The translations under genes and the position numbers were made by a program. A DNA stretch of 64,000 nt, from positions 248,001-312,000 of the forward strand of contig NZ_SMAO01000005.1 in NCBI RefSeq assembly GCF_004342175.1, read 5' to 3'. The notes beneath the pieces are model-generated. The model was not told where the DNA came from. It saw only the letters and a program-made list of their open reading frames with translations, and searched no databases. Positions 10,551-20,950 of this stretch are shown piece after piece (the stretch's first letter is position 1; each line of letters opens with the position of its first letter). The stretch is from Thiobaca trueperi. GTDB lineage: Bacteria; Pseudomonadota; Gammaproteobacteria; Chromatiales; Chromatiaceae.

Positions 10551-10559
10551 CGAGCCATC

Positions 10560-11429
10560 TCATCCAGGTGTGTGTGCGGACTGTTGCACCCTGTCCAGCA
10601 GGATCCAGGGCAGGCGATTCAGATCGAATCTCTGTCCGGCGAGTTCACGCACCGGCCAGATGCCGGCAATGGCGTTGGTCAGGAACAGACCATGCGCCTG
10701 TTCGAGATCGGCGGGCGCGAGCCGTGTTTCGAGACAGTCGATCCCCATCTGTACCGCCAGCTCCAGGGTGAGTGCCCGGACAGTTCCAGCGATCCCGCTC
10801 TGCTCGACAGGCGGTGTCAGAAGTCGGTTGCCATCCCAGAGAAATACATTGGTCATGGTGCCGCCGACCAGCGCGCCGGATGGGTCGAGCATCAGTCCCT
10901 CGGCAATGGCCGGATCGCTCCATTCGCGTCGGGCAAGCACGGAGTCGAGACGGTTCAGATGTTTGATGCCGGCCAGCGCCGGGTTCATGGATGCGGGTGT
11001 CTGACAATAGCGAACACGGACGCCGGTGCGCCAGGATGGTTCCGGATCGGGCGGCAGGGGATAGGTCAGCAGGATACGGCGTGGCGCCGACGACTCAGGC
11101 GGACGGTAGCCGCGTCCCCCGCTGCCACGGGTGAGGATCAGCTTGAGCACGCCATGATCCAGGGTCTGCGTCAGACTCAGGACTTCGGCCTCAAGGATGC
11201 CGGGATCAGGCGGCTGAATCCCCAACCGCCCGGCTCCAAGCATCAGGCGCTCAAGATGCCGTCGCCACTGACAGGGCTGTCCGGCGTGAATGCGGATGGT
11301 CTCGAAGAGACCATCACCATACTGAAGTCCCCGATCGATGACCTCGATCAAATCCTGATTCCGGCCATCAATCACCACCCGCAGTGGCTTGATGCCGACT
11401 GTGGGCGGATCCAGTCTCGCATTCATCAT
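10560..11429 (-). CDS. pabC: Aminodeoxychorismate lyase
   Basis: A 289-residue PLP enzyme of the class IV aminotransferase fold that releases p-aminobenzoate for folate synthesis. The Schiff-base lysine is K156 (GIKHLNRLD); DRGLQYGDGLFETIR near 32-46 and GTMTNVF near 205 are typical. Two adjacent Met codons (11429 and 11426) could start it. A perfect 34-base inverted repeat lies directly upstream, next to the start codon, which could influence translation or upstream readthrough. Confidence 0.9.
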   Translation of the reverse strand: MMNARLDPPTVGIKPLRVVIDGRNQDLIEVIDRGLQYGDGLFETIRIHAGQPCQWRRHLERLMLGAGRLGIQPPDPGILEAEVLSLTQTLDHGVLKLILTRGSGGRGYRPPESSAPRRILLTYPLPPDPEPSWRTGVRVRYCQTPASMNPALAGIKHLNRLDSVLARREWSDPAIAEGLMLDPSGALVGGTMTNVFLWDGNRLLTPPVEQSGIAGTVRALTLELAVQMGIDCLETRLAPADLEQAHGLFLTNAIAGIWPVRELAGQRFDLNRLPWILLDRVQQSAHTPG

Positions 11430-11430
11430 C

Positions 11431-11464
11431 TTCGATTTTTCAACGGGACCGTTGAAAAATCGAA
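11431..11464. repeat. Perfect 16-bp inverted repeat between fabF and pabC
   Basis: Two 16-base arms (TTCGATTTTTCAACGG and its exact complement) are separated by only GA. The right arm touches the fabF stop codon and the left arm ends one base before the pabC ATG. There is no T-run after it on the minus strand, so it is not a classic intrinsic terminator. It fills the whole fabF-pabC gap and covers the place where the pabC ribosome site should be. Confidence 0.8.
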
Positions 11465-12703
11465 TCAGAGCCGACGGAAGATCAGCGTCCCGTTGGTGCC
11501 GCCGAAGCCGAAGGAGTTGGAGAGCGCGACATCGATCGTCATCTCGCGCGCCGTGTTGGGCACATAATCGAGATCGCAGTCCGGGTCGGGCGTCTCATAG
11601 TTGATGGTCGGTGGCGCCACCTGATCACGGATGGCCAGGATGGTGAAGATCGCCTCCGCGCCGCCCGCCGCGCCCAGCATGTGGCCGGTCATGGACTTGG
11701 TCGAACTCACCGCCAGCTTGTAGGCGCCATCGCCAAAGGCGCGCTTGACCGCCATGGTCTCGGCGGCGTCGCCGGCTGGTGTCGAGGTGCCGTGGGCGTT
11801 GATGTAATGGACCTGATCGGTGTTCAGGCCAGCGTCCTTGAGTGCCAGCAGCATGCAGTCGGCGGCACCCTCGCCATTTTCGGACGGGGCGGTCATGTGA
11901 TAGGCGTCGGAGTTCATGCCGACGCCGACCAGCTCGGCATAGATGGTCGCGCCGCGCGCCTTGGCATGCTCGTATTCTTCCAGAACCACGACGCCCGCGC
12001 CGTCACTGAGGACGAAACCGTCGCGGTCCTTGTCGAAGGGACGGCTGGCGGCCTCGGGATTGTCGTTGCGGGTCGAGAGTGCGCGCGCAGCGGCGAAACC
12101 GCCGAGCCCGACCGGTGAGGTCGCCATCTCGGCGCCGCCGGCGATCATGACATCCACATAGCCGTGGCGGATCATGATGGCGGCCTCGCCGATGTTGTGC
12201 GAGCCGGTGCTGCATGCCGAGACGATGGAATAATTCGGTCCCTTGAGCCCGAATTTGATCGACAGATTACCGGCGACCATGTTGATGATGTTGGCCGGGA
12301 CGAAGAAGGGTGAGATCCGACGCGGTCCCTTGTCCTTGTAAGCCTGATAGTTGTTCTCGATGCCGGTGATGCCGCCGATGCCGGAGCCGATGGCGACGCC
12401 GATCCGCCGGCAGTTGGCGTCATTGATCTCCAGGCCTGAGTCAGCGATGGCCTGACAGCCGGCGACCATGCCGTAATGGATGAACTTGTCCATCTTTTTG
12501 GCTTCTTTTTCCGAGATGTATTCGCTCGGATCGAAGCCATAGATCGGCCCGCCGAAGCGGGTGCTGAACGGTTCGATATCGAAATGGGTGATGGGCTTGA
12601 TCCCGCTCCTGCCGGCCAGGATGCTGTCCCAGGAGGACTTGATGTCCAGTCCAACGGGGGCCACGAGACCTAATCCGGTGACGACTACCCTTCTACCTGC
12701 CAT
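11465..12703 (-). CDS. fabF: 3-oxoacyl-ACP synthase II (KAS II)
   Basis: A 412-residue condensing enzyme for fatty-acid elongation. The catalytic triad is C164 (SACSTGSHN), H304 ([11 protein letters not shown]) and H341 ([10 protein letters not shown]). C-terminal NSFGFGGTN is intact. It lies 79 bases after acpP, in the usual fab cluster order. Confidence 0.96.
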   Translation of the reverse strand: MAGRRVVVTGLGLVAPVGLDIKSSWDSILAGRSGIKPITHFDIEPFSTRFGGPIYGFDPSEYISEKEAKKMDKFIHYGMVAGCQAIADSGLEINDANCRRIGVAIGSGIGGITGIENNYQAYKDKGPRRISPFFVPANIINMVAGNLSIKFGLKGPNYSIVSACSTGSHNIGEAAIMIRHGYVDVMIAGGAEMATSPVGLGGFAAARALSTRNDNPEAASRPFDKDRDGFVLSDGAGVVVLEEYEHAKARGATIYAELVGVGMNSDAYHMTAPSENGEGAADCMLLALKDAGLNTDQVHYINAHGTSTPAGDAAETMAVKRAFGDGAYKLAVSSTKSMTGHMLGAAGGAEAIFTILAIRDQVAPPTINYETPDPDCDLDYVPNTAREMTIDVALSNSFGFGGTNGTLIFRRL

Positions 12704-12782
12704 TACTTACCTCTAATCGTTCAGAACGCCACAATCGACGGGCACGAACCGCGTCCCGCTGGACGCGATCCGCAGTCCTGGA

Positions 12783-13019
12783 TCAGGCCTGATGGGCGTT
12801 GATGTAGTTGATGGCCTGCTGGACCGTCGTGATCTTTTCTGCATCTTCGTCCGGAATTTCGGTTTCGAACTCTTCTTCGAGGGCCATGACCAATTCCACG
12901 GTGTCGAGGGAGTCCGCGCCCAGATCGTCGACGAATGACGCCTCGGCGGTAACCTCCTCCTCCTTGACGCCCAACTGGTCGACCACAATTTTGCGAACTC
13001 GATCTTCAACGCTGCTCAT
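12783..13019 (-). CDS. acpP: Acyl carrier protein
   Basis: A 78-residue acidic carrier protein. The phosphopantetheine site is S37 in GADSLDTVE. The start at 13019 is preceded by a strong GGAGG ribosome site about ten bases upstream; an open frame further upstream is not conserved. The 154-base gap before it, larger than elsewhere in the cluster, leaves room for a dedicated promoter, consistent with the high demand for ACP. Confidence 0.97.
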   Translation of the reverse strand: MSSVEDRVRKIVVDQLGVKEEEVTAEASFVDDLGADSLDTVELVMALEEEFETEIPDEDAEKITTVQQAINYINAHQA

Positions 13020-13173
13020 AGGATGGATTCCTCCGGATGAATAGAAGGTGGCCCTCGCTGGACCACGGCGTATTCTAGTGACAAACGATGGTGGATGAAA
13101 GCGGCGATACAGACCGGCGATCACCATTTAAAAAACTGATTTGCAAGGGCTATTCGATTGAGAAACCGGTTTT

Positions 13174-13914
13174 TCACGCCATGTGCATGCCGCCGTTGAC
13201 ATGCAGTGTCTCGCCGGTGATATAGGCGCCGCCCGGTGACGCCAGAAAGACCACGGCGCTGGCGATCTCTTCCGGCTGGCCCAGCCGCCCGAGCGGGATG
13301 GAACCGAGCAGGGCGGTGCGCTGCGCCTCGGGCAGTTCGCGGGTCATGTCGGTGTCGATGAAGCCGGGTGCGACACAGTTGACCGTGATGGCGCGCGAAC
13401 CGACCTCACGCGCGAGCGATTTGGTGAAGCCCATCATGCCGGCCTTGGCGGCGGCATAGTTGGTCTGGCCGGCGTTGCCCGTCGCACCGACCACTGAGGC
13501 GATATTGATGATGCGCCCCTTGCGGGCCTTGGTCATGCCGCGCAGACAGGCCTTCGAGAGCCGGTAGAGCGAACTCAGATTGGTGTCGATGACGCTGTTC
13601 CATTCATCGTCTTTCATGCGCATCAGCAGATTGTCGCGGGTGATGCCGGCATTGTTGACCAGAATGGACGGCGCACCGAGTCGTTCGCCGATCTGGGTCA
13701 GGGCGGCGTCCACCGACGCCTGATCCGAGACATTCAGTACCAGACCAATGCCCGGATAACCGGCCTCGGTCAATGCCTGTTCGATTCCAGCCGCGCCGGC
13801 CTCAGTCGTGGCGGTGCCGGCGACCGCAGCGCCCTGGGCGGCCAGAGCTAAAGCAATGGCGCGGCCAATCCCGCGCGAGGCGCCCGTGACGAGCGCGATT
13901 TCACCTTTCAGCAT
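13174..13914 (-). CDS. fabG: 3-oxoacyl-ACP reductase
   Basis: A 246-residue short-chain dehydrogenase using NADPH. The nucleotide motif is TGASRGIG (10-17); NNAG, the catalytic Ser region (NIASVVG) and YAAAK are present, and the C-terminal GETLHVNGGMHMA is typical of FabG. It overlaps fabD by 14 bases. Confidence 0.96.
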   Translation of the reverse strand: MLKGEIALVTGASRGIGRAIALALAAQGAAVAGTATTEAGAAGIEQALTEAGYPGIGLVLNVSDQASVDAALTQIGERLGAPSILVNNAGITRDNLLMRMKDDEWNSVIDTNLSSLYRLSKACLRGMTKARKGRIINIASVVGATGNAGQTNYAAAKAGMMGFTKSLAREVGSRAITVNCVAPGFIDTDMTRELPEAQRTALLGSIPLGRLGQPEEIASAVVFLASPGGAYITGETLHVNGGMHMA

Positions 13915-14848
13915 GGGTTGTCTCCAGTGCCGCGTCCAGCGTCTTGGGATCGTAGACCGGCAGTGTCGTCAGATTGTCGTCGATGCGTTTGCAGAGTCCG
14001 GCCAGCACCTTGCCCGGACCGCATTCGAGCGCGGTGCCGATGCCCTGCCGGGTCACGGCCTGGACCGTCTCGACCCAGCGCACAGGGCTGTAGAGCTGCT
14101 GCACCAGCCGCTCGCGCAGTCTCTCGACGCTGTCGGCAGCGGTCACGCTGGCGTTATGGATGACCGGAACCGCCGGCAGTGTCAGCGGGACATCGGCCAG
14201 ACGCTCGGCCAGACGCTCGGCGGCGGGGCGCATCAGGTCGCAGTGCGAGGGGACGCTGACCGGCAGCGGCAGCGCGCGCTTGGCGCCGGCTGACTTCGCG
14301 GCAGTAATGGCGCGGGCGACGGCGGCACTGGTGCCGGCAATCACGATCTGTCCCGGCGAATTGAAATTGACGGCAGACAGCACCTCGCCCTGCGCCTGCT
14401 CGGCGCAGAGCGCGATCACCTGCTCGTCGGTCAGGCCCAGCACGGCGGCCATGGCGCCTTCGCCGACTGGCACGGCCTCCTGCATGAAACGGGCCCGGTC
14501 GGAAGCCAGCCGCACGCCATCCGCGAAGGGCATGGCCCCGGCAGCGACTAGCGCGGCATATTCGCCCAGACTGTGACCGGCCATGAGCGCAGGCGAGGGT
14601 CCGCCGGCCTGTTGCCAGACGCGCCAGACCGCGATCCCGGCGGCGAGCATGGCTGGCTGGGTGTTCTCGGTGCGGTCCAGATCCTCTTTCGGTCCCTGAC
14701 TGACCAGTTGCCAGAGATTCTGACCCAGGGCGTCGGAGGCTTCCTCGAAGGTGCGGCGGACATCGGGCCAGGCATCGGCGAGCGCGTCGAGCATGCCGAC
14801 CGACTGCGACCCCTGACCCGGAAAAAAAACGGCGAGTGTGTTTGTCAT
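13901..14848 (-). CDS. fabD: Malonyl-CoA:ACP transacylase
   Basis: A 315-residue transacylase loading malonyl groups onto ACP. The nucleophile is S93 in GHSLGEYAAL; the FPGQGSQ motif is at 9-15 and the VSVPSHCDLM segment carries the partner histidine. It starts 26 bases after fabH and overlaps fabG at its 3' end. Confidence 0.96.
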   Translation of the reverse strand: MTNTLAVFFPGQGSQSVGMLDALADAWPDVRRTFEEASDALGQNLWQLVSQGPKEDLDRTENTQPAMLAAGIAVWRVWQQAGGPSPALMAGHSLGEYAALVAAGAMPFADGVRLASDRARFMQEAVPVGEGAMAAVLGLTDEQVIALCAEQAQGEVLSAVNFNSPGQIVIAGTSAAVARAITAAKSAGAKRALPLPVSVPSHCDLMRPAAERLAERLADVPLTLPAVPVIHNASVTAADSVERLRERLVQQLYSPVRWVETVQAVTRQGIGTALECGPGKVLAGLCKRIDDNLTTLPVYDPKTLDAALETTHAER

Positions 14849-14874
14849 GGCTATGGACGAATCTGCGTGACAGA

Positions 14875-15831
14875 TCAGTAACGGATGAGGGCCGAGCCCC
14901 AGGTGAAGCCGCCGCCGAACGCCTCCATCAACACCATCTGGCCACGCTGGATGCGACCGTCGCGCACCGCCTGATCGAAAGCGAGCGGGATGGAGGCGGA
15001 CGAGGTGTTGCCATGCTCGGCAACCGTCACCACCACACGCTCCATCGGCAGATCGAGCTTGCGGGCGGTCGCCTGGATGATGCGGATATTGGCCTGATGC
15101 GGCACCAGCCAGTCGATGTCGGACTGACTCAGACCATTGGCCTCCAGCGTCTCCTCGACGATGCGGCCCAGGGTGTTGACGGCGATCCGAAAGACCTCGT
15201 TGCCCTTCATCTCCACGAAGGCGTCCTGCTGACGCCCGTTGCCGATGCCGCCCGGAACCTGAAGCAGGTCTTTATAGGATCCGTCCGCGTGCAGATGCGT
15301 GGAGAGGATGCCCGGTTCGTCGGACGCGCCGAGCACTACCGCGCCCGCCCCGTCGCCGAAGAGCACGCAGGTCGTGCGGTCGGTCCAGTCGAGGATGCGC
15401 GAGAAGGTTTCGGAGCCGACGACCAGCGCATGTTTCGCTGCGCCGGTACGGATGAATTTATCGGCGACATCCAGGGCATAGACGAAACCGGCGCAGACCG
15501 CCTGAAGGTCGAAGGCGGCGCAGCCGCGCACGCCAAGCCGCTGTTGCAACAGACAGGCCGTGCTCGGAAAGAACTGATCGGGCGTGGTGGTCGCGACCAG
15601 GATGAGATCCAGGTCAGACGCCTGAATCCCCGCCGCCTCCAGTGCCCTGCGCGCAGCGGCCTCGGCGAGATCGCAGCAGGTCTCGCCATCAGAGACCAGA
15701 TGACGCTTCTCGATTCCGGTGCGTTCCAGGATCCAGGTGGCGGTGGTATCGACGATCAATTCGAGATCGGCGTTGGTCATCACCCGCGAGGGGAGATAAC
15801 TGCCGGTGCCGAGCACACGGGAAGACTTCAT
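14875..15831 (-). CDS. fabH: 3-oxoacyl-ACP synthase III (KAS III)
   Basis: A 318-residue condensing enzyme that starts fatty-acid synthesis from acyl-CoA and malonyl-ACP. The triad is C113 (AVCAGF), H245 (PHQANIRI) and N275 (GNTSSAS). The start at 15831 shares one base with the plsX stop (TGATG), indicating coupling; the longer open frame upstream is not conserved. Confidence 0.96.
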   Translation of the reverse strand: MKSSRVLGTGSYLPSRVMTNADLELIVDTTATWILERTGIEKRHLVSDGETCCDLAEAAARRALEAAGIQASDLDLILVATTTPDQFFPSTACLLQQRLGVRGCAAFDLQAVCAGFVYALDVADKFIRTGAAKHALVVGSETFSRILDWTDRTTCVLFGDGAGAVVLGASDEPGILSTHLHADGSYKDLLQVPGGIGNGRQQDAFVEMKGNEVFRIAVNTLGRIVEETLEANGLSQSDIDWLVPHQANIRIIQATARKLDLPMERVVVTVAEHGNTSSASIPLAFDQAVRDGRIQRGQMVLMEAFGGGFTWGSALIRY

Positions 15832-16859
15832 CAGGCCGTTTCTCGTTGAGGTTCGACGCCCAGATGCCGGCCAACCTGCTCGCCGATGCGCTGCGGGATG
15901 TTGGCGCGAATTTCCTTTTCGGCGATATAGATGGCGTTCTCGAAGGCGAGCTCGTCGGCACCGCCGTGACTCTTGACCACGATCCCGCGCAGACCCAGGA
16001 GACTGGCGCCATTGTAGCGGCGGGGATCCATGGTGCGGCGGAAGCTCTTGAGAATGGGCAGCGCGGCCAGACCGGCGAGTCGGGTAAACCAGGTGCGTCT
16101 GAATTGGGCCGAGAGCGACTGGCCGATGAACTTGGCGATGCCCTCGCTGCATTTGAGCGCAACATTGCCGACAAAGCCGTCGGAGACCACTAGGTCCACG
16201 TCTTCGAGAAAGATCCCGTTGCCTTCCACGTAGCCGATGTAGTTCAGGCCGCTGCGCGCCAGCAGCTCATGGGCCTGCTTGACCTGTTCGTTGCCCTTGA
16301 TCTCTTCCTGACCGATGTTGAGCAGCGCGACCTTGGGCCGGGCGACGCCCTCGACAGCCGAAATCAGCTCACTGCCCATGACCGCGAACTGAAAGAGATG
16401 TTCAGCGGTGCAGTCCACGTTCGCGCCGAGATCCAGCATGTGCGTATGCCCATGCATGGAGGGGACGGCGGTGCAGATGGCCGGGCGGTCGATATTGGGG
16501 AGCGTCTTGAGCACGAAGCGCGCAGTCGCCATGAGCGCGCCCGTATTGCCGGCGCTGACGCAGGCGCCAGCCTCGCCTTCCTTGACCAGATCGATGGCGA
16601 CCCGCATCGACGAATCTTTTTTGCCGCGCAGCGCCTTGGACGGTGATTCGTCCATGGCGACCTCCTGCGTGGTCGGGCGGATGCGGATGCGCTCGCGGGA
16701 GGCGTCACCCAGATGGGCGTCGATCTGCTCGGCGTTGCCGACCAGAATCAGCGTCACATGCGGATTGTCGGCGAGAAAGCGCAGGGCCGCCGGCACCACG
16801 ACCTTGGAGCCGTGGTCGCCGCCCATCACATCCAGCGCAATGACGCAGGGTTGTACCAT
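15831..16859 (-). CDS. plsX: Phosphate acyltransferase PlsX
   Basis: A 342-residue enzyme making acyl-phosphate from acyl-ACP for phospholipid synthesis. The family start is [10 protein letters not shown] (about 7-16); [10 protein letters not shown] and DLGANVDC follow. The start at 16859 is chosen because the conserved strand begins a few residues later; an upstream Met at 16925 would overlap the rpmF end. It links ribosomal protein L32 to the fab cluster, as in most bacteria. Confidence 0.94.
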   Translation of the reverse strand: MVQPCVIALDVMGGDHGSKVVVPAALRFLADNPHVTLILVGNAEQIDAHLGDASRERIRIRPTTQEVAMDESPSKALRGKKDSSMRVAIDLVKEGEAGACVSAGNTGALMATARFVLKTLPNIDRPAICTAVPSMHGHTHMLDLGANVDCTAEHLFQFAVMGSELISAVEGVARPKVALLNIGQEEIKGNEQVKQAHELLARSGLNYIGYVEGNGIFLEDVDLVVSDGFVGNVALKCSEGIAKFIGQSLSAQFRRTWFTRLAGLAALPILKSFRRTMDPRRYNGASLLGLRGIVVKSHGGADELAFENAIYIAEKEIRANIPQRIGEQVGRHLGVEPQRETA

Positions 16860-16921
16860 GGGTTGATGCCGGGCGCGACGCGCGCGTGCCGAATGCAGGA
16901 TGCTGGAGCGACCTGATTGAA

Positions 16922-17098
16922 TCACTCTGCTTTGTCCACGACCTTGCGGCCGCGGTAAAAACCGTCCGGGGTGACATGATGACGGCGATGGGTCTCGCCG
17001 CTGGTGGCGTCAACCGACAGCGTGGGCTTGGTCAGGGCATCGTGCGAACGACGCATGCCGCGCTTCGAGGGGGTCTTGCGATTCTGTTGGACAGCCAT
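16922..17098 (-). CDS. rpmF: 50S ribosomal protein bL32
   Basis: A 58-residue basic protein starting [20 protein letters not shown], the standard bL32 N-terminus, with the later [17 protein letters not shown] segment. The zinc cysteines found in some bL32 proteins are absent, as is usual in gammaproteobacteria. It lies between the DUF177 gene and plsX. Confidence 0.96.
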   Translation of the reverse strand: MAVQQNRKTPSKRGMRRSHDALTKPTLSVDATSGETHRRHHVTPDGFYRGRKVVDKAE

Positions 17099-17211
17099 TC
17101 CGATCTCCAGACAGGACATCCGCCGGCGATTCGCCGTCGCGCCTGATGATATGTTTGATGAAATTACGAAAATAGACGCTTTTGGCGCGCGCTGGTTGTT
17201 AAGGCCCGGCG

Positions 17212-17772
17212 TTACTCATGCCGCTCCGGCTTGAGCGCGGCCAGGACGGCGAATGGGTGAGGCGGATCAACCGCTTCATCCTGTTCGACCTTCGCGACCG
17301 ATTCGCGTGCCGCCGGAACGACCGACAGATCCGGCGGTTGACACAAACCGCTGTCGTGTCGCGGCACGACCGGAATCGCAAGCAGCAGTTCATCCTCAAT
17401 CAGATCCAGAGGATGCAGCGGCTCGTCACCCACCACCAGGGGATCGAGGTCATCCGCCAGCGATTCGACCGCCTGCTCGGTATGCAGCAGACCCAGCCGC
17501 AGCGGGACATCGATCTCGATCACCACCTCGCCGAGACAGCGCTGACAGGGGAGACGCAACTGCGACCAGACCTGCCCCAGCACGACCGCGCGGCCATTCT
17601 GGTCACGCTCGAAGCGCAGACGGTAATTGACCGGCGCATCCAGCCCCGCATCGCGATCCACCACGACCGCCGCCAGACGCGGTAAATGACGCAGGAGAAC
17701 CTGACCGGAAAAGGACAGGCCGGTCTTCACCGCGCGCCAGGGATCGAGATGATCAGGAAGGGCAGCCGACAT
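17212..17772 (-). CDS. yceD: YceD/DUF177 family protein
   Basis: A 186-residue protein of the DUF177 family, almost always encoded just before rpmF; it has been linked to 23S rRNA processing or stability. The typical paired cysteines are in [10 protein letters not shown], with [18 protein letters not shown] in the C-terminal half. The start at 17772 is chosen to match the usual family N-terminus. It is the first gene of the long minus-strand run. Confidence 0.88.
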   Translation of the reverse strand: MSAALPDHLDPWRAVKTGLSFSGQVLLRHLPRLAAVVVDRDAGLDAPVNYRLRFERDQNGRAVVLGQVWSQLRLPCQRCLGEVVIEIDVPLRLGLLHTEQAVESLADDLDPLVVGDEPLHPLDLIEDELLLAIPVVPRHDSGLCQPPDLSVVPAARESVAKVEQDEAVDPPHPFAVLAALKPERHE

Positions 17773-18138
17773 AAGCGCGCAACTGTAACGGATCGCTGGT
17801 GATTTCGTCAATTAGCGGCTGGCGACTGCTTCAGGATCGATCAGGGCCAATCCGGGATGCGGTCCTGTCCGACCGAGTCGCGGCGTTGTGTCAATCACCG
17901 ACTGCGCGCGGAGTCGGGCTGGAGCGGCGTTATCTGATTTTCGTCGATGGCCCGCGAGCCTGTTTGACGTCGGCGGAACGGCCTGTCTGATCCATTACAG
18001 ACATTTGGTTGTCAGGATAGAATGGTTCGGGGCTGTGCCGAAGACCTTTGCCGGCTCCATCTGGCGAGACGTCGATCCCGGCGCGACCCAGCAGGCGCTC
18101 CGGTCACCAATTACTCACGATCAAACAGGGAACTCGAC
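17773..18138. other. Intergenic region without a supported gene
   Basis: A 366-base divergent region between yceD (minus) and the Rap1a-like gene (plus). Promoters for both directions must lie here, but I see no clear -35/-10 pair, RNA gene or repeat. Confidence 0.4.
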
Positions 18139-18543
18139 ATGAAAAAAACCAAACCGGCCTTTGTCACCGCCCTTGCCGCCGCCTGTGTTGGCGGGCTCAT
18201 CAGTCAGCAGACGCTGGCGGTCGAAGACGCGAACTTCCGCTTCGACAGCACTGCCGACCTTTATGCCGTCTGCGCGGTCAAGGCGGATGCCGCTGAGTTT
18301 CCGGTCGCCAACCAGGCCTGCCGCGCCTTCATCGAGGCATCGGTGCAGTACCACGATCAGATCAGCAAGCGCAAGAAACTCAATCGTCTGATCTGTTATC
18401 CGACGACGGCGACCATCGAAGAGGGCCGGGACGCTTTCGTCACCTGGGCGAAAGATCATGCCGGGGATAAAAAGCTGATGGCCGAACAGCCGGTCGTCGG
18501 TCTGGTTCGCGCACTCGCCGCCAAATATCCGTGCAAAGGCTGA
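18139..18543 (+). CDS. Rap1a/Tai-family periplasmic protein
   Basis: A 134-residue protein with a signal peptide (MKKTKPAFVTALAAACVGG, cleavage probably after the LAV region). The body matches the pattern of the Rap1a/Tai immunity-protein domain: an early F.S..DLYAVC, a second Cys in ACRAFIEA, LICYPTTAT, RDAFVTWAKDH, and a closing AAKYPC. In Serratia, Rap1a neutralises a type VI amidase effector, but many family members lie alone with unknown roles. No toxin or type VI gene is near. The four conserved cysteines are present. Start is set by the signal peptide and an AGGG site. Confidence 0.7.
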   Translation: MKKTKPAFVTALAAACVGGLISQQTLAVEDANFRFDSTADLYAVCAVKADAAEFPVANQACRAFIEASVQYHDQISKRKKLNRLICYPTTATIEEGRDAFVTWAKDHAGDKKLMAEQPVVGLVRALAAKYPCKG

Positions 18544-18622
18544 CAGCCGTTACGCTGCGCACATCATCAACCTCGGGCATGGTCTCTGACCAATCCGCCC
18601 CGAATTTCCTGAGTGTCAAGAC

Positions 18623-18850
18623 ATGAAAAAAATCACGATTCCACTGATTCTGCTCACCACTCTGACCCTGGCTGGCTGCGGCTCCACCACTGGCAGTCGT
18701 GCTGGAAGCGGCGCCGCGATGGGTGCGGCCGGCGGTGCACTGATCGGCTCGCTGAGTGGCAGTGCCGGCACAGGGGCGCTCATCGGCGCCGGTGCTGGCG
18801 CCATCGGCGGCTATCTCTTCGATCAGCACCAGCGCGGCAATATCGACTGA
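18623..18850 (+). CDS. Small glycine-zipper lipoprotein
   Basis: A 75-residue predicted outer-membrane or inner-membrane lipoprotein. The signal ends in the lipobox LAGC (C at about 19). The rest is a glycine-zipper run (GAAMGAAGGALIG...GALIGAGAGAIGGYLFD) like the YMGG/OmpA-linked glycine-zipper families, with two alternating small-residue hairpins. It is 80 bases after the Rap1a-like gene. Role unknown. Confidence 0.8.
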   Translation: MKKITIPLILLTTLTLAGCGSTTGSRAGSGAAMGAAGGALIGSLSGSAGTGALIGAGAGAIGGYLFDQHQRGNID

Positions 18851-19067
18851 TCATTCAGATTTCAGCGCCAGGGACGGCATCTCAGCAGGCGTGGATTGGC
18901 ATAAAATTATCAGGTTTTTTACTGCCGCCCGGTTGACGCCCTGCCTTCTATCCACTAGTTTTCATCAGCATATTGCGAGATTCCTGTCGTCCCGCTGTCG
19001 AATCAGCTTGTGTGTTGGCTCCCGACAGCATTCGTTCGATCAACGCACGCAAGCGCGAGAGATAGCG

Positions 19068-19346
19068 ATGAGGATTTACGTAGGCAATCTGCCCTATAGC
19101 GTGACCGATGATGATTTACGGAACATCTTCGGCGAGTTCGGCGACCTGGCGGCGGCTGAAGTCATCAAGGACAAATTCTCCGGTCAGTCCAAAGGCTTCG
19201 GTTTTGTTGACATGCCCAACAATTCCGAGGCCGATGCCGCCATCAAGGCTCTGAATGAAACCGACATGAAGGGCCGCAAGCTGACTGTCAACGAGGCGCG
19301 CCCGCGTGCCGAACGTCCGCGCGGGGGAGGCGGCGGGCGCTACTGA
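19068..19346 (+). CDS. RRM-type RNA-binding protein
   Basis: A 92-residue protein with one RNA-recognition motif: RNP2 is IYVGNL (3-8) and RNP1 is KGFGFVDM (42-49), followed by a short Arg/Gly tail (RPRGGGGGRY). Such proteins are common in cyanobacteria and some proteobacteria and are often cold-induced. The start at 19068 is set by the RRM; the 217-base leader between it and the lipoprotein gene has no gene and could carry its own regulation. A family-R repeat begins 10 bases after its stop. Confidence 0.9.
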   Translation: MRIYVGNLPYSVTDDDLRNIFGEFGDLAAAEVIKDKFSGQSKGFGFVDMPNNSEADAAIKALNETDMKGRKLTVNEARPRAERPRGGGGGRY

Positions 19347-19356
19347 TGCAGCCTGG

Positions 19357-19455
19357 AAATAGACAGGATGAACAGGATTTCGCAGGATCGACAGGGTTAT
19401 TTAAGCCTATTGTTTTCAATCCTGTTAATCCTGAATCATCCTGTTAATCTGTCCA
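19357..19455. repeat. CAGGATTAACAGG-type hairpin repeat (family R), copy 2
   Basis: Near-complete copy with left half rich in GACAGGATGAACAGG-like units and right half AATCCTGTTAATCCTG. It lies between the convergent RRM gene and ubiD and could serve both as terminator. The last codons and TAA stop of ubiD (19444-19446) lie inside its right arm. Confidence 0.85.
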
Positions 19456-20937
19456 ATGCTCTTGCTCGGGCAGTCTGATGCCCAGATCCTCCCAGATGCG
19501 GTCGATCCGCTCTCTCACCTCATCATCCATGCGAATCGGCTGACCCCATTCGCGGCTCGTCTCGCCCGGCCATTTGTTGGTGGCGTCGAAGCCGATCTTC
19601 GAGCCGAGCCCTGACACCGGCGAGGCGAAGTCCAGATAATCGATCGGGGTGTTCTCCACCATCACCGTATCCCGCGCCGGATCCATGCGGGTGGTCATGG
19701 CCCAGATCACATCCTTCCAGTCCCGCGTATTGATGTCCTCGTCCACCACGATCACGAACTTGGTGTACATGAACTGGCGCAGGAATGACCAGACGCCCAT
19801 CATCACCCGCTTGGCGTGTCCCGGATACTGCTTCTTCAGGCTGACCACTGCCAGCCGATACGAACAGCCCTCCGGCGGCAGATAGAAATCCTGGATCTCG
19901 GGAAACTGCTTCTGCAGGATGGGGACGAAGACCTCGTTGAGCGCCACGCCCAGCACGGCTGGCTCGTCGGGCGGACGTCCGGTATAGGTGCTGTGATAGA
20001 TGGGATTGCGTCGCTGGGTGATGCGTTCGATGGTGAAGACCGGGAAGGAATCGACCTCGTTGTAATAGCCGGTGTGGTCGCCGAACGGACCTTCCGGGGC
20101 CAGGTCATCGGGATAGATATGGCCCTCCAGCACGATCTCGGCGCTGGCCGGCACCTGGAGATCGGACTCCAGGGCATTCGCCAGCTCGGTACGGCTGCCG
20201 CGCAGCAGGCCGGCGAAGGCATATTCCGAAAGACTGTCGGGCACCGGCGTTACCGCCCCCAGAATGGTCGCCGGATCGGCGCCGAGCGCGACCGCGACCG
20301 GATAGGGCTGGCCGGGATAGGCGCGCTGCCAGTCGCGGAAATCGAGCGCGCCGCCGCGATGCGACAGCCAGCGCATGATGACCCGGTTGCGCCCGATGAC
20401 CTGCATCCGGTAGATCCCGAGATTCTGGCGTGGCTTCTCCGGGCCGCGTGTGATGACCAGTCCCCAGGTGATGAGCCGCGCGGCATCGCCCGGCCAGCAG
20501 TGCTGGATCGGCAGGCGTCCGAGATCGACCTCCAGCCCACTGAACGAGACCTCCTGACAGGGCGCGTTGCGTCGTACCTTGGGGGCCATGTCCAGCACCT
20601 TCTTGAAGATCGGCAGCGTCTCCCATGCCTGCCTGATCCCCTTGGGCGGATCGGGTTCCTTGAGGAAGGCGAGCAGACGCCCGACCTCGCGCAGCGCCGC
20701 GACCGACTCCTCGCCCATGCCGAGCGCGACCCGCTTGGGGGTGCCGAAGAGATTGCCCAGCAGTGGAATATCAGACCCTTTCGGTTTCTCGAACAACAGG
20801 GCCGGACCACCGGCGCGCAGGGTGCGGTCGCAGATCTCGGTGATTTCCAGATGGGGATCGACCGGAACCCGCACACGCTGGAGCTCGCCGCGCTGTTCGA
20901 GCTGGTCGATGAAATCGCGCAGATCTTTATATTTCAT
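19444..20937 (-). CDS. ubiD: UbiD family decarboxylase
   Basis: A ~497-residue prenylated-FMN-dependent decarboxylase, by length and sequence the 3-octaprenyl-4-hydroxybenzoate decarboxylase of ubiquinone synthesis. Typical blocks are [14 protein letters not shown] at the start, GEYNGY-like [23 protein letters not shown] and [22 protein letters not shown]. The start at 20937 matches the family N-terminus. The C-terminal ...HWTD is encoded by a hairpin repeat, so the tail may be altered relative to relatives. No ubiX is in the window. Confidence 0.93.
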   Translation of the reverse strand: MKYKDLRDFIDQLEQRGELQRVRVPVDPHLEITEICDRTLRAGGPALLFEKPKGSDIPLLGNLFGTPKRVALGMGEESVAALREVGRLLAFLKEPDPPKGIRQAWETLPIFKKVLDMAPKVRRNAPCQEVSFSGLEVDLGRLPIQHCWPGDAARLITWGLVITRGPEKPRQNLGIYRMQVIGRNRVIMRWLSHRGGALDFRDWQRAYPGQPYPVAVALGADPATILGAVTPVPDSLSEYAFAGLLRGSRTELANALESDLQVPASAEIVLEGHIYPDDLAPEGPFGDHTGYYNEVDSFPVFTIERITQRRNPIYHSTYTGRPPDEPAVLGVALNEVFVPILQKQFPEIQDFYLPPEGCSYRLAVVSLKKQYPGHAKRVMMGVWSFLRQFMYTKFVIVVDEDINTRDWKDVIWAMTTRMDPARDTVMVENTPIDYLDFASPVSGLGSKIGFDATNKWPGETSREWGQPIRMDDEVRERIDRIWEDLGIRLPEQEHWTD

Positions 20938-20950
20938 TCGGTTGCACCGC

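Noticed and set aside
9456-11567. A 703-codon open frame on the + strand
   Set aside because: Lies antisense to mltG and pabC, whose products are clearly recognised; the long frame is an effect of GC-rich codon bias.
18000-18030. Promoter TTACAG-17-TAGAAT before the Rap1a-like gene
   Set aside because: The -10 is fair, but the -35 barely matches, and similar pairs occur by chance.
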